From Pedobacter sp. (GTDB lineage: Bacteria; Bacteroidota; Bacteroidia; Sphingobacteriales; Sphingobacteriaceae): DNA of 32,938 nucleotides. The position numbers and the translations under genes were made by a program. The notes beneath the pieces are model-generated. The model had not been told where the DNA came from. It ran no database searches and saw only the letters and a list, made by a program, of their open reading frames with translations. This document shows positions 23,577 through 32,386 of the stretch, one piece after another; position 1 is the first letter of the stretch, and the number at the start of each line of letters is the position of its first letter. The DNA lies in NCBI GenBank assembly GCA_004210715.1, contig SEDB01000025.1, positions 1 to 32,938 on the forward strand, written 5' to 3'.

Positions 23577-25124
23577 ATGAGCAATAAAAAACACACCACA
23601 ACTTCTGGAATTGAGATTAAAGAGATTTATACCTCTGTTAAACCGATAGAAGAAAAAGCTGGAGAATTTCCTTTTACCAGAGGCATTCAAAAGGATATGT
23701 ATCGTGGTAGGCTCTGGACGATGAGGCAGTATGCCGGTTTTTCAACTGCTGAAGAATCAAATAAACGTTACCATTATTTATTAGCACAAGGAACTACGGG
23801 TTTGTCTGTAGCCTTTGATTTACCAACCCAGATTGGCTACGATTCTGATCATGAAATGGCAGACGGAGAAGTGGGGAAGGTGGGCGTTGCAATTGATTCA
23901 TTAAAAGATATCGAAATTCTTTTTGATGGCATTGAGCTAAAAAACATTACCACCTCAATGACCATTAATGCAACAGCATCCATTTTATTAGCCATGTACA
24001 TTGCGTTGGCTAAAAAACAGGGAGCAGATTTGAAGCAGATTTCAGGTACGATTCAAAACGACATATTAAAAGAATATGCTGCGAGGGGAACTTATATTTA
24101 TCCTCCAAAACCATCTATGCGGTTAATTACCGATATTTTTGAATATTGCAGCCGTGAAGTTCCTAAATGGAACACCATTTCTATTTCTGGTTATCACATT
24201 CGTGAAGCGGGATCCTCTGCCGTGCAGGAGCTTGCATTTACACTTGCCAATGGTAAAACCTACCTAAAAGCAGCTATCGAAAAAGGTTTAGACATCAACA
24301 TATTTGCCAAACGGTTATCGTTTTTTTTCAATTGCCACAATAATTTCTTTGAGGAGATTGCCAAGTTTAGGGCAGCAAGAAGGATGTGGGCGAAAATCAC
24401 AAAAGACCTGGGTGCAACTGATGAAAAAGCACAAATGCTACGCTTTCATACCCAAACGGGTGGTTCCACGCTTACTGCTCAACAACCATTGAACAATGTG
24501 ATTAGGGTAACCAACCAAGCCCTTGCTGCTGTACTTGGTGGAACACAATCGCTGCATACCAATGGTTATGATGAAGCATTATCGCTTCCAACTGAAGCTG
24601 CAGCAAAAATCGCTTTACGTACGCAACAAATCATTGCCTTTGAAAGTGGAGTGGCTGATACAGTAGATCCGCTGGCAGGATCGTTTTTCATCGAAAGTTT
24701 AACCGATGAAGTGGAAGCTGCGGCTTGGGCTTATGTAGATAAGATTGATGCGATGGGTGGCTCGGTAAATGCCATTGAAAGTGATTATATGCAAAACGAG
24801 ATTGCAAATTCGGCTTATCAATATCAAAAAGAAATTGAAACTGGAGAGCGAATCTCTGTTGGGGTGAATAAATTTACACAGGCTGAGGAAGGTTTAACAG
24901 AGGTTTTTAACATTGATGATTCTATTCGTATACTTCAAACGGACAAGCTTATTAAGCTAAAATCTGAAAGGAATAATAAGCAAGTAAGTGAATCTTTAAA
25001 AGCTTTAGAGCAGGCAGCTAAAGGAAATGAAAACCTAATGGCTTTTATTATTGATGCCGTAGAAAAATATGCTACGCTGGGAGAAATTTCAGATGTAATG
25101 CGTAAGGTTTTTGGAGAATACTAA
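23577..25124 (+). CDS. Methylmalonyl-CoA mutase, catalytic (alpha) subunit without B12 domain
   Basis: The TIM-barrel catalytic part of an acyl-CoA mutase, 515 residues, which ends where the B12-binding domain would begin in full-length MutB. Motifs: [24 protein letters not shown] at the substrate channel, [21 protein letters not shown], and [13 protein letters not shown] with the active-site His207. The Tyr of RQYAGF and the Arg of [10 protein letters not shown] correspond to residues that contact the succinyl/methylmalonyl carboxylate in methylmalonyl-CoA mutase, while isobutyryl-type mutases have others. A separate cobalamin-binding subunit is needed and is not in the window. The gene follows the membrane-anchored protein by 62 bases. 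Confidence 0.88.
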   Translation: MSNKKHTTTSGIEIKEIYTSVKPIEEKAGEFPFTRGIQKDMYRGRLWTMRQYAGFSTAEESNKRYHYLLAQGTTGLSVAFDLPTQIGYDSDHEMADGEVGKVGVAIDSLKDIEILFDGIELKNITTSMTINATASILLAMYIALAKKQGADLKQISGTIQNDILKEYAARGTYIYPPKPSMRLITDIFEYCSREVPKWNTISISGYHIREAGSSAVQELAFTLANGKTYLKAAIEKGLDINIFAKRLSFFFNCHNNFFEEIAKFRAARRMWAKITKDLGATDEKAQMLRFHTQTGGSTLTAQQPLNNVIRVTNQALAAVLGGTQSLHTNGYDEALSLPTEAAAKIALRTQQIIAFESGVADTVDPLAGSFFIESLTDEVEAAAWAYVDKIDAMGGSVNAIESDYMQNEIANSAYQYQKEIETGERISVGVNKFTQAEEGLTEVFNIDDSIRILQTDKLIKLKSERNNKQVSESLKALEQAAKGNENLMAFIIDAVEKYATLGEISDVMRKVFGEY

Positions 25125-25632
25125 ATCGAAAATATTTTGGTTATTAATATGGAACTTTAATTTTCTAGTATCTGCAAACGATTCATGTTAATTCTATAGG
25201 TATTGCTAATGACAAAGGGGAAATAGTGCCACGGTTTTTGCCACATAAGCGGGATGGCATTGGTCGCTTTTTATTGGGCTTAAAACAATTGCTTTGATAA
25301 TCAGCTTTTTGAGATTTTGACAGATAAAAACATAGCGAACAGTTCAGCTAATATCTTTAATGGCTTAGAATTTGCTTTTCTGACATCGAATTGAAATGAA
25401 GTTCGAATATTGGCGTTAAATAAGTGTAAATGTGGATAACTGGTGTTAATAAATAGTTATTAACATAAAAAATTGAGGTTAAGCTACCTACTATATTCCT
25501 TATCAGTACGTTACGATTTATTTGAGATTTTTGTTTAAAATGTTGATAATTTTCTCAATATTCGTAGTCCCGAAACGGACCATCCTTTTATTTCGAATCG
25601 GCACTGAAAACCAATAAATTATAGAAATCGCA
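25125..25632. other. 508-base intergenic region upstream of dnaA
   Basis: AT-rich spacer between the mutase and dnaA. The right half holds a cluster of DnaA-box-like sequences (25431-25549). The left half contains only an unstarted 42-codon open stretch (25169-25297) that may be a gene remnant. No tRNA or clear terminator is seen. Confidence 0.6.
25431..25549. promoter_or_regulatory. DnaA-box cluster: candidate origin or dnaA autoregulation region
   Basis: Four 9-mers resembling the DnaA box TTATCCACA are present. TGTGGATAA at 25431-25439 is an exact match on the minus strand. TGTTAATAA (25444-25452) and TTATTAACA (25457-25465) form a perfect palindrome, and TGTTGATAA (25541-25549) differs from the consensus by one base. 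The first three start exactly 13 bases apart. AT-rich DNA suitable for unwinding surrounds them, and dnaA begins 84 bases downstream. Confidence 0.6.
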
Positions 25633-27063
25633 ATGGAAAAAACTTGTACAGAAGTGTGGAAGAACTGTCTTCAAATTATTAAGGATAACATCCCGAATCA
25701 AAGTTTCAAAACTTGGTTCGAGCCTATCACAGCCCTTAAATTGGAAGGTAAGGTTTTAACCATACAAGTGCCAAGTTTGTTCTTTTACGAATGGCTTGAA
25801 GAACACTACGTAGGTTTACTACGTAAAACAGTAAAAAAGCAACTTGGAGAGGACGGCAGGTTGGAATACAACATCGTTGTTGATAAATCATCAAACAGCG
25901 GTAATCCTTATACTACTAACATGCCATCAAATGGGAACGGGGCAGAGGCAAAAGTTCAATCTATGCCAATTCCTGTTTCAATCAATAAGGATATTAAAAA
26001 TCCATTCATCATCCCTGGATTAAAAAAATTAAATGTTGATCCGCAGTTAAATGCCAACTACACTTTTGAAAATTATATTGAGGGAGATTGTAACCGTTTA
26101 GCCCGTTCTGCAGGTTATGCTGTAGCCGCTAAACCAGGTGGTACTTCATTTAATCCACTAATGATTTACGGCGGTGTGGGTTTAGGAAAAACACACTTAG
26201 CGCAAGCTATTGGAAACGAAATTAAACGCAGTATGCCAGATAAACTGGTTATTTATGTGAGCTGCGAGAAGTTTTGCCAACAGTTTGTAGATTCATTAAA
26301 GAACAATACCATTAACGACTTCGTTAATTTTTATCAGGCAATGGATGTAATCATCATGGATGACGTACATAACTTTGCCGGCAAGGAAAAAACTCAGGAT
26401 ATTTTCTTCCATATTTTTAATCACTTACACCAATCTGGCAAGCAGGTAATCTTAACATCAGATAAAGCGCCTAAAGATTTAGCTGGTTTAGAAGAGCGTT
26501 TGTTAAGCCGTTTCAAATGGGGTCTTTCTGCTGATTTGCAGATTCCAGATTTAGAAACGCGTATAGCTATTTTAAGAAAGAAAATGTATGCAGACGGTAT
26601 TGAGTTGCCAGGTGAAGTTGTAGAATATGTTGCCCATAACATAGACAATAACGTTCGTGAATTAGAAGGTGCTATGGTTTCTTTGCTTGCTCAGGCAACT
26701 TTGAATAAGAAAGAGATCGATTTAGCGTTAGCTAAGCAGATGTTGAAGAATTTCATAAAGAACACTTCCAAAGAGATTTCAATGGAATATATCCAGAAAT
26801 TGGTGTGCGAGTATTTCGAAGTTCCTGTAGATATGGTTAAATCGCAAACGCGTAAACGTGAAATTGTTCAGGCCCGTCAAATTTCAATGTATCTTTCAAA
26901 AAGCCATACAAAATCATCATTAAAAACAATTGGTGCTTTCTTTGGTGGTCGCGATCACAGTACCGTGATTTATGCTTGCCAAACGGTTGAAGATTTGATA
27001 GACACGGATAAGAAATTTAAAGCTTATGTTCACGATATTCAAAAGAAGTTGAAAATGAGCTAA
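25633..27063 (+). CDS. dnaA: Chromosomal replication initiator protein DnaA
   Basis: Initiates chromosome replication by binding DnaA boxes and melting the origin. Domains: I (residues 1-75, VWKNCLQIIKDNIPNQSF), a short linker II, the AAA+ domain III with Walker A GGVGLGKT (180-187) and Walker B IIMDDVH (240-246), and DNA-binding domain IV with the signature GGRDHSTV (438-445). 476 residues, normal length. The upstream region contains DnaA-box-like 9-mers. A strong bidirectional hairpin follows the stop. dnaN and recF do not follow, which is common in Bacteroidetes, where dnaA is often separate. Confidence 0.97.
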   Translation: MEKTCTEVWKNCLQIIKDNIPNQSFKTWFEPITALKLEGKVLTIQVPSLFFYEWLEEHYVGLLRKTVKKQLGEDGRLEYNIVVDKSSNSGNPYTTNMPSNGNGAEAKVQSMPIPVSINKDIKNPFIIPGLKKLNVDPQLNANYTFENYIEGDCNRLARSAGYAVAAKPGGTSFNPLMIYGGVGLGKTHLAQAIGNEIKRSMPDKLVIYVSCEKFCQQFVDSLKNNTINDFVNFYQAMDVIIMDDVHNFAGKEKTQDIFFHIFNHLHQSGKQVILTSDKAPKDLAGLEERLLSRFKWGLSADLQIPDLETRIAILRKKMYADGIELPGEVVEYVAHNIDNNVRELEGAMVSLLAQATLNKKEIDLALAKQMLKNFIKNTSKEISMEYIQKLVCEYFEVPVDMVKSQTRKREIVQARQISMYLSKSHTKSSLKTIGAFFGGRDHSTVIYACQTVEDLIDTDKKFKAYVHDIQKKLKMS

Positions 27064-27107
27064 CTAAGGTTAAGGGAAATCCAATCTTCTATATCAATCC
27101 TTATAAA

Positions 27108-27146
27108 CAAAAAGTCCTGATTTGAATTTCAAATCAGGACTTTTTG
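27108..27146. terminator. Bidirectional terminator between dnaA and the NUDIX gene
   Basis: A near-perfect 39-base palindrome centred at 27127. The stem core is AAAAAGTCCTGATTTGAA pairing with its complement, and the A and T runs at either end give a T-tract in both directions. It serves the convergent genes on both sides. Confidence 0.9.
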
Positions 27147-27184
27147 TTTAAACATTAAACGAAGCCTTTAAAACATTTGATTAA

Positions 27185-27739
27185 TTACTGTGCATTTTGT
27201 TCCAATGCAGCCAGTCCATAATGTAGTGCGGCAACGTGTATACATTGGGCAATTTTGTTTTCTTTGAGCAACTGTTTCACTTCATCGATGGTATATTCTT
27301 CTACATTTAAAATTTCATGTTCGTCTAAGTGTTGTTCATGAGTTTTAATGCCGCCAGTTAACAGGTAAGTGTATGTTTTATTATTTGCCGTTGCAGGATT
27401 TGGATAAAGCTCAGCTATAAGTTTACACGTTTTAAAAGTATAACCTGTTTCTTCTTGCAGTTCTCGTTTTACGCCAGCTTCAGGTCCTTCATCTCCATCA
27501 ATCACGCCACCGGGAACTTCTAGTGAAACAATATCTGCAGCATGGCGATATTGACGTACCAGAATCATTTTGCCTTCTTCCGTTAATGCAATGGCAGTAG
27601 CCCAATTTGGATATTCCAAGACGAAATAGTCATCTTTGATAGTTCCGTTTGGTAGCTTCACTTCATCCACTCTTAAAGTAGCCCATCTCTCTTTTACTAA
27701 ATATTTAGAAGCAAGTCTTTGCCACTTTTCTATGATCAT
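27185..27739 (-). CDS. NUDIX hydrolase, ADP-ribose pyrophosphatase-like
   Basis: Hydrolyses nucleoside-diphosphate derivatives such as ADP-ribose or other sugar nucleotides. The NUDIX box GX5EX7REUXEEXGU is complete at about residues 78-100 (GVIDGDE then RELQEETGY), preceded by VSLEVPGG as in ADP-ribose pyrophosphatases (NudF/YjhB-like). Residues 50-75 contain VRQYRHAADIVSLE, the substrate-side strand of that group. 184 residues, soluble. It is separated from the next minus-strand gene by 25 bases. Confidence 0.9.
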   Translation of the reverse strand: MIIEKWQRLASKYLVKERWATLRVDEVKLPNGTIKDDYFVLEYPNWATAIALTEEGKMILVRQYRHAADIVSLEVPGGVIDGDEGPEAGVKRELQEETGYTFKTCKLIAELYPNPATANNKTYTYLLTGGIKTHEQHLDEHEILNVEEYTIDEVKQLLKENKIAQCIHVAALHYGLAALEQNAQ

Positions 27740-27764
27740 ATCTTTTTCAATTTACTTTTACGTT

Positions 27765-28151
27765 TTAAAGGTATTGTTGAATGGTTTCCTGACGATGAAA
27801 ATTCACCAAATGAACAATTTTATGTCTTTCAGAAAGGAATTGATAAATGGAATTTAGTTTGGGTGCTATCAGTTTATTTCTCTCTTCACTTAAACCTAAT
27901 TCGTAATATAAAAACTCGCTTAATGAATCTAATTTTTCTGGAGAAAGATTAGCAGAGTTAAGCCAGGTATCAAAGGCAGGTAAGTCACGACTTTCTAATA
28001 CATCAATTGGCAAATTAAAGCTTCTTGTCATGGTTTCATCAAACATAACTTGAGCATCCGTTAACTTGCCTTCCAACTTTAAGCCCATAATTCTGGCTAA
28101 AACTTCAGCAAGTTTCTGTATTTCAGCGGTAATTAAATCTTTCCTGTACAT
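27765..28151 (-). CDS. Hypothetical helical protein (128 aa)
   Basis: A soluble, almost all-helical protein of unknown function. The start is taken at the ATG at 28151 (MYRKDLITAEIQKLAEVL); the longer frame uses a TTG two codons earlier. A helix near residues 5-35 (EIQKLAEVLARIMGLKLEGK) is followed by segments that look like a tetratricopeptide or helical-bundle fold (LPAFDTWLNSANLSPEKLDSL). It resembles small 'IQKLAEVLARI' proteins that I have seen in Bacteroidetes and Firmicutes, but I cannot name the family with confidence. It lies 80 bases downstream of the TPM gene at 28232 and 25 bases before the NUDIX gene, on the same strand. Confidence 0.7.
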   Translation of the reverse strand: MYRKDLITAEIQKLAEVLARIMGLKLEGKLTDAQVMFDETMTRSFNLPIDVLESRDLPAFDTWLNSANLSPEKLDSLSEFLYYELGLSEERNKLIAPKLNSIYQFLSERHKIVHLVNFHRQETIQQYL

Positions 28152-28231
28152 TTTCAATTTGAGGTTAAGGTTAGCATTTTATTTATCAGGGCAGATTTCG
28201 TAAATCTTCAATCTAAAATCGTAAATCTAAA

Positions 28232-29023
28232 CTACCAACTTCCACTAGATCCGCCACCACCGAAGCTTCCACCGCCGAAACCACCAAATCCACCGCCGCC
28301 TCCAGAAGAACCTCCTCCAAAACTGCCGCTGCCCCAGCTATTTCCACCACGGCCACCGCCACTTCCAAATAGCATTGCCCAAAATAAAGCATTTGATGCG
28401 CCACGGCCACCAATTACTTCACTTCCGCCTCCACCTCCGCCTTTTCTCATGATGATGATGATGATTACAACGATGATAATAATCACTGCGATACTTCCAA
28501 TACCACCACTCTTAGCTGATGAAGATACTCTGGGTTTATCATTTTTATATTCGCCTTTGGTGTATTTAATTATTTCAGTCGTTGCATCATCCAGCCCCTT
28601 GTAATAATCTCCGTTTCTAAAGTTGGGTTTAATATCTTCATCAATAATCCGTTTTGCATATACATCTGGCAATGCACCTTCCACGCCATAGCCTGTTTGG
28701 ATAGAGATTTTTCTATCGCCAACAGCCACAACAATCATAATTCCATTGTTTTTGCCGCTTTGGCCAACGCCCCATTTTCTGCCGAGTTCAACAGCGTACT
28801 CATTAATATCGTAATCACCAACAGATTTTAGTACGGCAATCGAAATTTGGGTTGATGAAGAATCATCAAAGGCAACCAGTTTTTTTTCGAGTGCTGCTCT
28901 TTGTTCAATAGAAAGTGCGCCTGAATAATCGTTAACTAAAGTAGATGGCTTTTCAGGAAAATCCTGTGCAAATGCAAAAGAGAATATTAAGCTTAGGAAA
29001 GATAAAAGGAATAATTTTTTCAT
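28232..29023 (-). CDS. TPM-domain membrane protein (YgcG-like)
   Basis: A membrane protein of the Psb32/TPM (YgcG) family. Signal peptide (residues 1-19), a TPM domain (about 25-160, VNDYSGALSIEQRAALEKKL and GRKWGVGQSGKNNGIMIVV), a transmembrane helix (about 175-192, very rich in Ile and Val), and a cytoplasmic tail that is extremely Gly/Ser-rich, ending in GGGSFGGGGSSGSW. The low-complexity tail gives a shadow reading frame in another frame (28213-28413), which I reject. It starts 3 bases after the stop of the second TPM gene, so the two are one operon downstream of lemA. LemA plus TPM proteins is a recurring pair; the role is uncertain. Confidence 0.88.
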   Translation of the reverse strand: MKKLFLLSFLSLIFSFAFAQDFPEKPSTLVNDYSGALSIEQRAALEKKLVAFDDSSSTQISIAVLKSVGDYDINEYAVELGRKWGVGQSGKNNGIMIVVAVGDRKISIQTGYGVEGALPDVYAKRIIDEDIKPNFRNGDYYKGLDDATTEIIKYTKGEYKNDKPRVSSSAKSGGIGSIAVIIIIVVIIIIIMRKGGGGGGSEVIGGRGASNALFWAMLFGSGGGRGGNSWGSGSFGGGSSGGGGGFGGFGGGSFGGGGSSGSW

Positions 29024-29026
29024 TGC

Positions 29027-29470
29027 TTATTTTTTTTCTTGATTATCCATGTATACAATGTCATTTGGTAATTCATTAATGTCTCCTTTTTGTGGCGGAA
29101 AATAAGAAGCTAGCTTTTCACCAGCGAGGGCAACACCTGCAATAATACCTTCAGCTAAATCACCTTTCGCAAAATGTGCAATCATAGCAATTTTAGTAGT
29201 TTCCCAAAAATCTTCTGGCACCAGTCTGTTAATTCCCAAGTCCCCAATAATCGCAAATTTATGATCCACATGGGCAAGGTAAATTAAAACACCATTTCTT
29301 TGCGATGTTTTATCCATATCTAATTCGGCGAAATATTCGGTTGCTCTTTCAAATGGATCAATAGCACAATGTTTATCTATTGCTATTCTAATTTCACCAG
29401 ATGTGGCTTTTTCAGCATTGGCAATTGCTGCAGCTATTTTATCTTGTTCTAAATCTGAAAATAACGACAT
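29027..29470 (-). CDS. TPM-domain protein, soluble
   Basis: A 147-residue protein consisting of a TPM domain alone, without a signal peptide or membrane helix. Recognisable segments are EKATSGEIRIAIDKHC near residue 20, RNGVLIYLAHVDHKFAIIGDLGIN (about 58-81), and FWETTKIAMIAHFAKGDLAEGIIAGV. It begins 84 bases after lemA (a terminator lies between them) and ends 3 bases before the YgcG-like gene. Paired single-domain and membrane TPM proteins next to LemA are common in Bacteroidetes. Biochemical role unknown. Confidence 0.85.
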   Translation of the reverse strand: MSLFSDLEQDKIAAAIANAEKATSGEIRIAIDKHCAIDPFERATEYFAELDMDKTSQRNGVLIYLAHVDHKFAIIGDLGINRLVPEDFWETTKIAMIAHFAKGDLAEGIIAGVALAGEKLASYFPPQKGDINELPNDIVYMDNQEKK

Positions 29471-29490
29471 GTCTTTATTTTATAATAAGT

Positions 29491-29532
29491 AAAAAGGGTA
29501 ATGCCCGTTTAATGATCAAACAAGCATTACCC
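29491..29532 (-). terminator. Terminator/attenuator between lemA and the TPM genes
   Basis: A 9-base perfect stem (GGGTAATGC at 29496-29504 with GCATTACCC at 29524-29532), loop 19 bases, is followed on the minus strand by five T residues (A-run 29491-29495). It lies inside the lemA-TPM gap, so it may partly uncouple the downstream genes. Confidence 0.7.
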
Positions 29533-29553
29533 TCAAATGTTATAATACAATAA

Positions 29554-30135
29554 TTAGAATTCTACTTTTGGTGCATCTTTAGCTGTTGCATCAGCTTCAA
29601 AATAACCTTTGGTTTTAAAACCGAACATTCCGGCGGTTAAGTTATTTGGAAACGATCTGATTTTTCCATTGTATTGTTGTACGGCATCGTTAAAATCCTT
29701 ACGGGCAACAGTAATTCTGTTCTCTGTGCTTTCCAACTGGGCCGATAAATCACTAAACTGTTGTGTTGCCCTCAATTCAGGATAATTTTCTGTAATTGAT
29801 AATAACTTGCCTAGCGCCTGGCTCAATTGCCCTTGAGCCGCTTGATATTTTTGGATGTTTTCTGGTGTCAAATCATCAGCATTAACAGTCATTTGCGTAG
29901 CTTTTGCACGTGCTTCAGTTACCGCGGTTAAGGTTCCCTGCTCAAATTTAGCAGCGCCTTTTACCGTTGCTACTAAGTTTGGAATCAAATCTGCTCTTCT
30001 TTGATACTGGGTTTGTACGGTTCCCCATTTCGATTTTACATTTTCATCTAAGTTTACCATGCTGTTGTACCCGCATGAACTTAATGTGCTCACTGCAATT
30101 ACAGCAGCAATAATTCCAAATACTAATCTTTTCAT
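29554..30135 (-). CDS. lemA: LemA family lipoprotein
   Basis: An inner-membrane-anchored LemA protein, 193 residues from the ATG at 30135. The longer frame begins 14 codons upstream (MKKINLEQNTKTIKM), but that stretch precedes a typical lipoprotein signal: MKRLVFGIIAAVIAVSTLSS followed by Cys21 (lipobox LSSC). Conserved LemA segments follow: VKSKWGTVQTQYQRRADLIPNLV, ITENYPELRATQQF, and RSFPNNLTAGMFGF. LemA proteins are often next to TPM/YgcG genes, as here, and have been linked to envelope stress or peptidase systems, but the function is unsettled. Confidence 0.9.
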   Translation of the reverse strand: MKRLVFGIIAAVIAVSTLSSCGYNSMVNLDENVKSKWGTVQTQYQRRADLIPNLVATVKGAAKFEQGTLTAVTEARAKATQMTVNADDLTPENIQKYQAAQGQLSQALGKLLSITENYPELRATQQFSDLSAQLESTENRITVARKDFNDAVQQYNGKIRSFPNNLTAGMFGFKTKGYFEADATAKDAPKVEF

Positions 30136-30291
30136 TTTTATGGTTTTTGTGTTTTGTTCCAAGTTAATTTTCTTCAATTTACAAATTAGATATCAAATTG
30201 TATGCCTTTGTTACATTTCAATAAAATATCTGACAGATTGTGTGAAAATTAAATGTTTTAAACCCTAAATACTAATATCCCAATTCATTGT

Positions 30292-30299
30292 TATCTTTG
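30292..30299 (+). promoter_or_regulatory. -7 promoter box for the FAD-oxidoreductase gene
   Basis: TATCTTTG matches TAnnTTTG exactly and lies 32 bases before the ATG at 30332. No clear TTTG -33 element was seen at the right spacing. Confidence 0.45.
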
Positions 30300-30331
30300 T
30301 AGTCATTCAGGATAAAAACCTGACAAATTGT

Positions 30332-31873
30332 ATGCAGAAAGATATCGAAATTACGTTACTCCCTCATCAGGTTGAGCAATTAGAGGTCATCAAAACTAAA
30401 TTAGCCGAAGGATTAAATCTTTCAGAAAATCGTATTAAAAACTACGAAATCTTAAAAAGATCAATTGATGCCCGTTCAAGGAAAGTTATTTTCCGACTTC
30501 AAGTTAGGGTTTTTGTGGATGAAGAGCCTCTTGTTGATATTCATACGATAAACTATCAAAATATCAGTGACGCAAAACCCGTATTAATCATTGGCGCAGG
30601 CCCGGCAGGATTATTTGCTGCATTACAATGTATCGAAAATGGATTAAAACCCATTATTATTGAACGCGGTAAGGATGTAAAGCAACGTCGTCGCGATTTG
30701 GCAGCTATCAATAAGCAAGGGTTGGTAAACACTGAATCAAATTATTGCTATGGAGAAGGTGGCGCAGGCACTTATTCTGATGGAAAACTATACACCAGAT
30801 CTAATAAGCGTGGCGATATAAATAAGGTACTGCAAGTTTTTGTAGATCATGGAGCTGAAAAAGATATTATCATTGATGCCCGCCCGCATATCGGTACCAA
30901 TAAACTGCCTCATATCATAACTTCAATAAAAGAAACTATTCTTAATGCTGGCGGCGAAGTAATGTTCGATAGTCAAATGACAGATATCATTACTGAATTT
31001 GGGAAAGTAAAGGGTGTTGAGATAAATTTTGAAAATAAAATTTTTGCTGATCATATCATTCTTGCTACAGGTCATTCTGCAAGAGACGTATATGAGTTGC
31101 TACATAAAAAGAATATTTTAATCGAAGCAAAACCATTTGCGCTAGGTGTTCGTGTTGAACATCCTCAGGAAATAATTGATTCAGCACAATATCATTGTGA
31201 TATTCGGTCAGAATTTTTACCGCCAGCCTATTACAGTTTAGTAGAACAGGTTGGTGCCCGAGGTGTATTTTCTTTTTGCATGTGTCCGGGAGGTATTATC
31301 GCTCCATGTGCCACTGGCGAAAACGAAATTGTGGTAAATGGTTGGTCACCATCAAAACGTAACAACCCATTTGCAAATTCAGGCACTGTAGTCCAAGTTA
31401 CATTAGATGATGTTCAGGGTTATGATCCATTAAGAATGTTGAATTTTCAGTCAGAAATAGAGAAATTAGCTTTCGAGGCAGGAGGGGGTAATTTAGTTGC
31501 TCCTGCACAGCGGATGATGGATTTCGTTAATAACAAACTTTCAATAGATCTTCCCAAAAACTCATATCTCCCAGGAACTAAAAGTGTCATGCTAGATAAT
31601 ATTCTGCCAGAATTTGTTTCAAAAAGCCTGAAGGCAGCCTTGCCATTATTTGGCAAAAAAATAAAAGGTTATTATACTAATGAAGCAATTTTAGTAGGTG
31701 TAGAGAGCAGAACCTCCTCGCCAGTCCGCATTCCGCGAGATAAAGAAACGTTTCAGCACCCACAAATCAAGGGATTATACCCGTGTGCAGAAGGCGCTGG
31801 TTATGCTGGGGGAATTGTGTCCGCTGCAATTGATGGAATTAACTGTGCCAATGCAATCTTAAACGCTTCTTAG
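30332..31873 (+). CDS. FAD-dependent oxidoreductase (uncharacterised, COG2509-like)
   Basis: A 513-residue flavoprotein of a widespread family whose substrate is unknown. A small N-terminal domain (residues 1-85, with RIKNYEILKRSIDARSRK) precedes the dinucleotide-binding motif PVLIIGAGPAGLFAALQC (about 87-104). The family signature ESNYCYGEGGAGTYSDGKLYTR follows near 135-155. Two cysteines in SFCMCPGG (about 312-320) and the C-terminal FAD motif GLYPCAEGAGYAGGI complete it. Starts after a good promoter box; dinB-like 31907 is 33 bases after its stop. A Mn/thioredoxin-reductase-like role has been suggested for relatives, but I would not assign one. Confidence 0.88.
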   Translation: MQKDIEITLLPHQVEQLEVIKTKLAEGLNLSENRIKNYEILKRSIDARSRKVIFRLQVRVFVDEEPLVDIHTINYQNISDAKPVLIIGAGPAGLFAALQCIENGLKPIIIERGKDVKQRRRDLAAINKQGLVNTESNYCYGEGGAGTYSDGKLYTRSNKRGDINKVLQVFVDHGAEKDIIIDARPHIGTNKLPHIITSIKETILNAGGEVMFDSQMTDIITEFGKVKGVEINFENKIFADHIILATGHSARDVYELLHKKNILIEAKPFALGVRVEHPQEIIDSAQYHCDIRSEFLPPAYYSLVEQVGARGVFSFCMCPGGIIAPCATGENEIVVNGWSPSKRNNPFANSGTVVQVTLDDVQGYDPLRMLNFQSEIEKLAFEAGGGNLVAPAQRMMDFVNNKLSIDLPKNSYLPGTKSVMLDNILPEFVSKSLKAALPLFGKKIKGYYTNEAILVGVESRTSSPVRIPRDKETFQHPQIKGLYPCAEGAGYAGGIVSAAIDGINCANAILNAS

Positions 31874-31906
31874 AAAACTTTATAATCTTCGCTTTGTTGT
31901 TTAACT

Positions 31907-32374
31907 ATGCTTAATATCACAAACGAGATTAAAAAAGCCTTTAACGGCGATGCTTGGCATGGAAACCATGTGATGCAAACTTTAAATAACGTTAAAGCAG
32001 AAAATGCATTTGAGCATTTTATTCCCAATGCACATTCAATAGCCGAAATAGCCTTGCATCTAACTTCATGGACAGAAGAAGTGACTTCCAGATTAATGAG
32101 TAAGCCCGCATCAGAGCCTGCCAGGGGAGATTGGCCAATTCCCGAAAGCAAAAATCCACAAGCTTGGGAGAAAATCATTTTCGATTTCAAAGTTGCCAAT
32201 GAAGAATTGATCAGGCATTGTGAGGAGGTAAAAATTAATCAATGGGATGATGAAGTTGCAGGAGAGCGTGATCCAGTATTAGGAAATGGTGTTACAAATG
32301 TTGAATTATTGAGTGGTTTAGCGCAGCACCATGCCTATCATTCTGGTCAAATAGCGCTTCTATCAAAGTTTTAA
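31907..32374 (+). CDS. DinB-fold protein (DinB/YfiT superfamily)
   Basis: A 155-residue four-helix-bundle protein of the DinB/DfsB superfamily. The metal-site histidines typical of the fold are visible: AWHGNHV near residue 19-24 (the position of the first is atypical), IALHLTSWTEEV (about 45-57), and the C-terminal LAQHHAYHSGQIALL (H141, H142, H145). Members are metal-dependent thiol-S-transferases or DNA-damage-inducible proteins; nothing here separates these roles. The gene lies 12 bases upstream of the CoA-binding gene, so the two are probably co-transcribed. Confidence 0.85.
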   Translation: MLNITNEIKKAFNGDAWHGNHVMQTLNNVKAENAFEHFIPNAHSIAEIALHLTSWTEEVTSRLMSKPASEPARGDWPIPESKNPQAWEKIIFDFKVANEELIRHCEEVKINQWDDEVAGERDPVLGNGVTNVELLSGLAQHHAYHSGQIALLSKF

Positions 32375-32386
32375 ATATTCATTAAG

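Noticed and set aside
28213-28413. Open frame on the minus strand rich in Val and Ala
   Set aside because: It is a frame-shifted reading of the Gly/Ser-rich tail of the TPM protein at 28232-29023.
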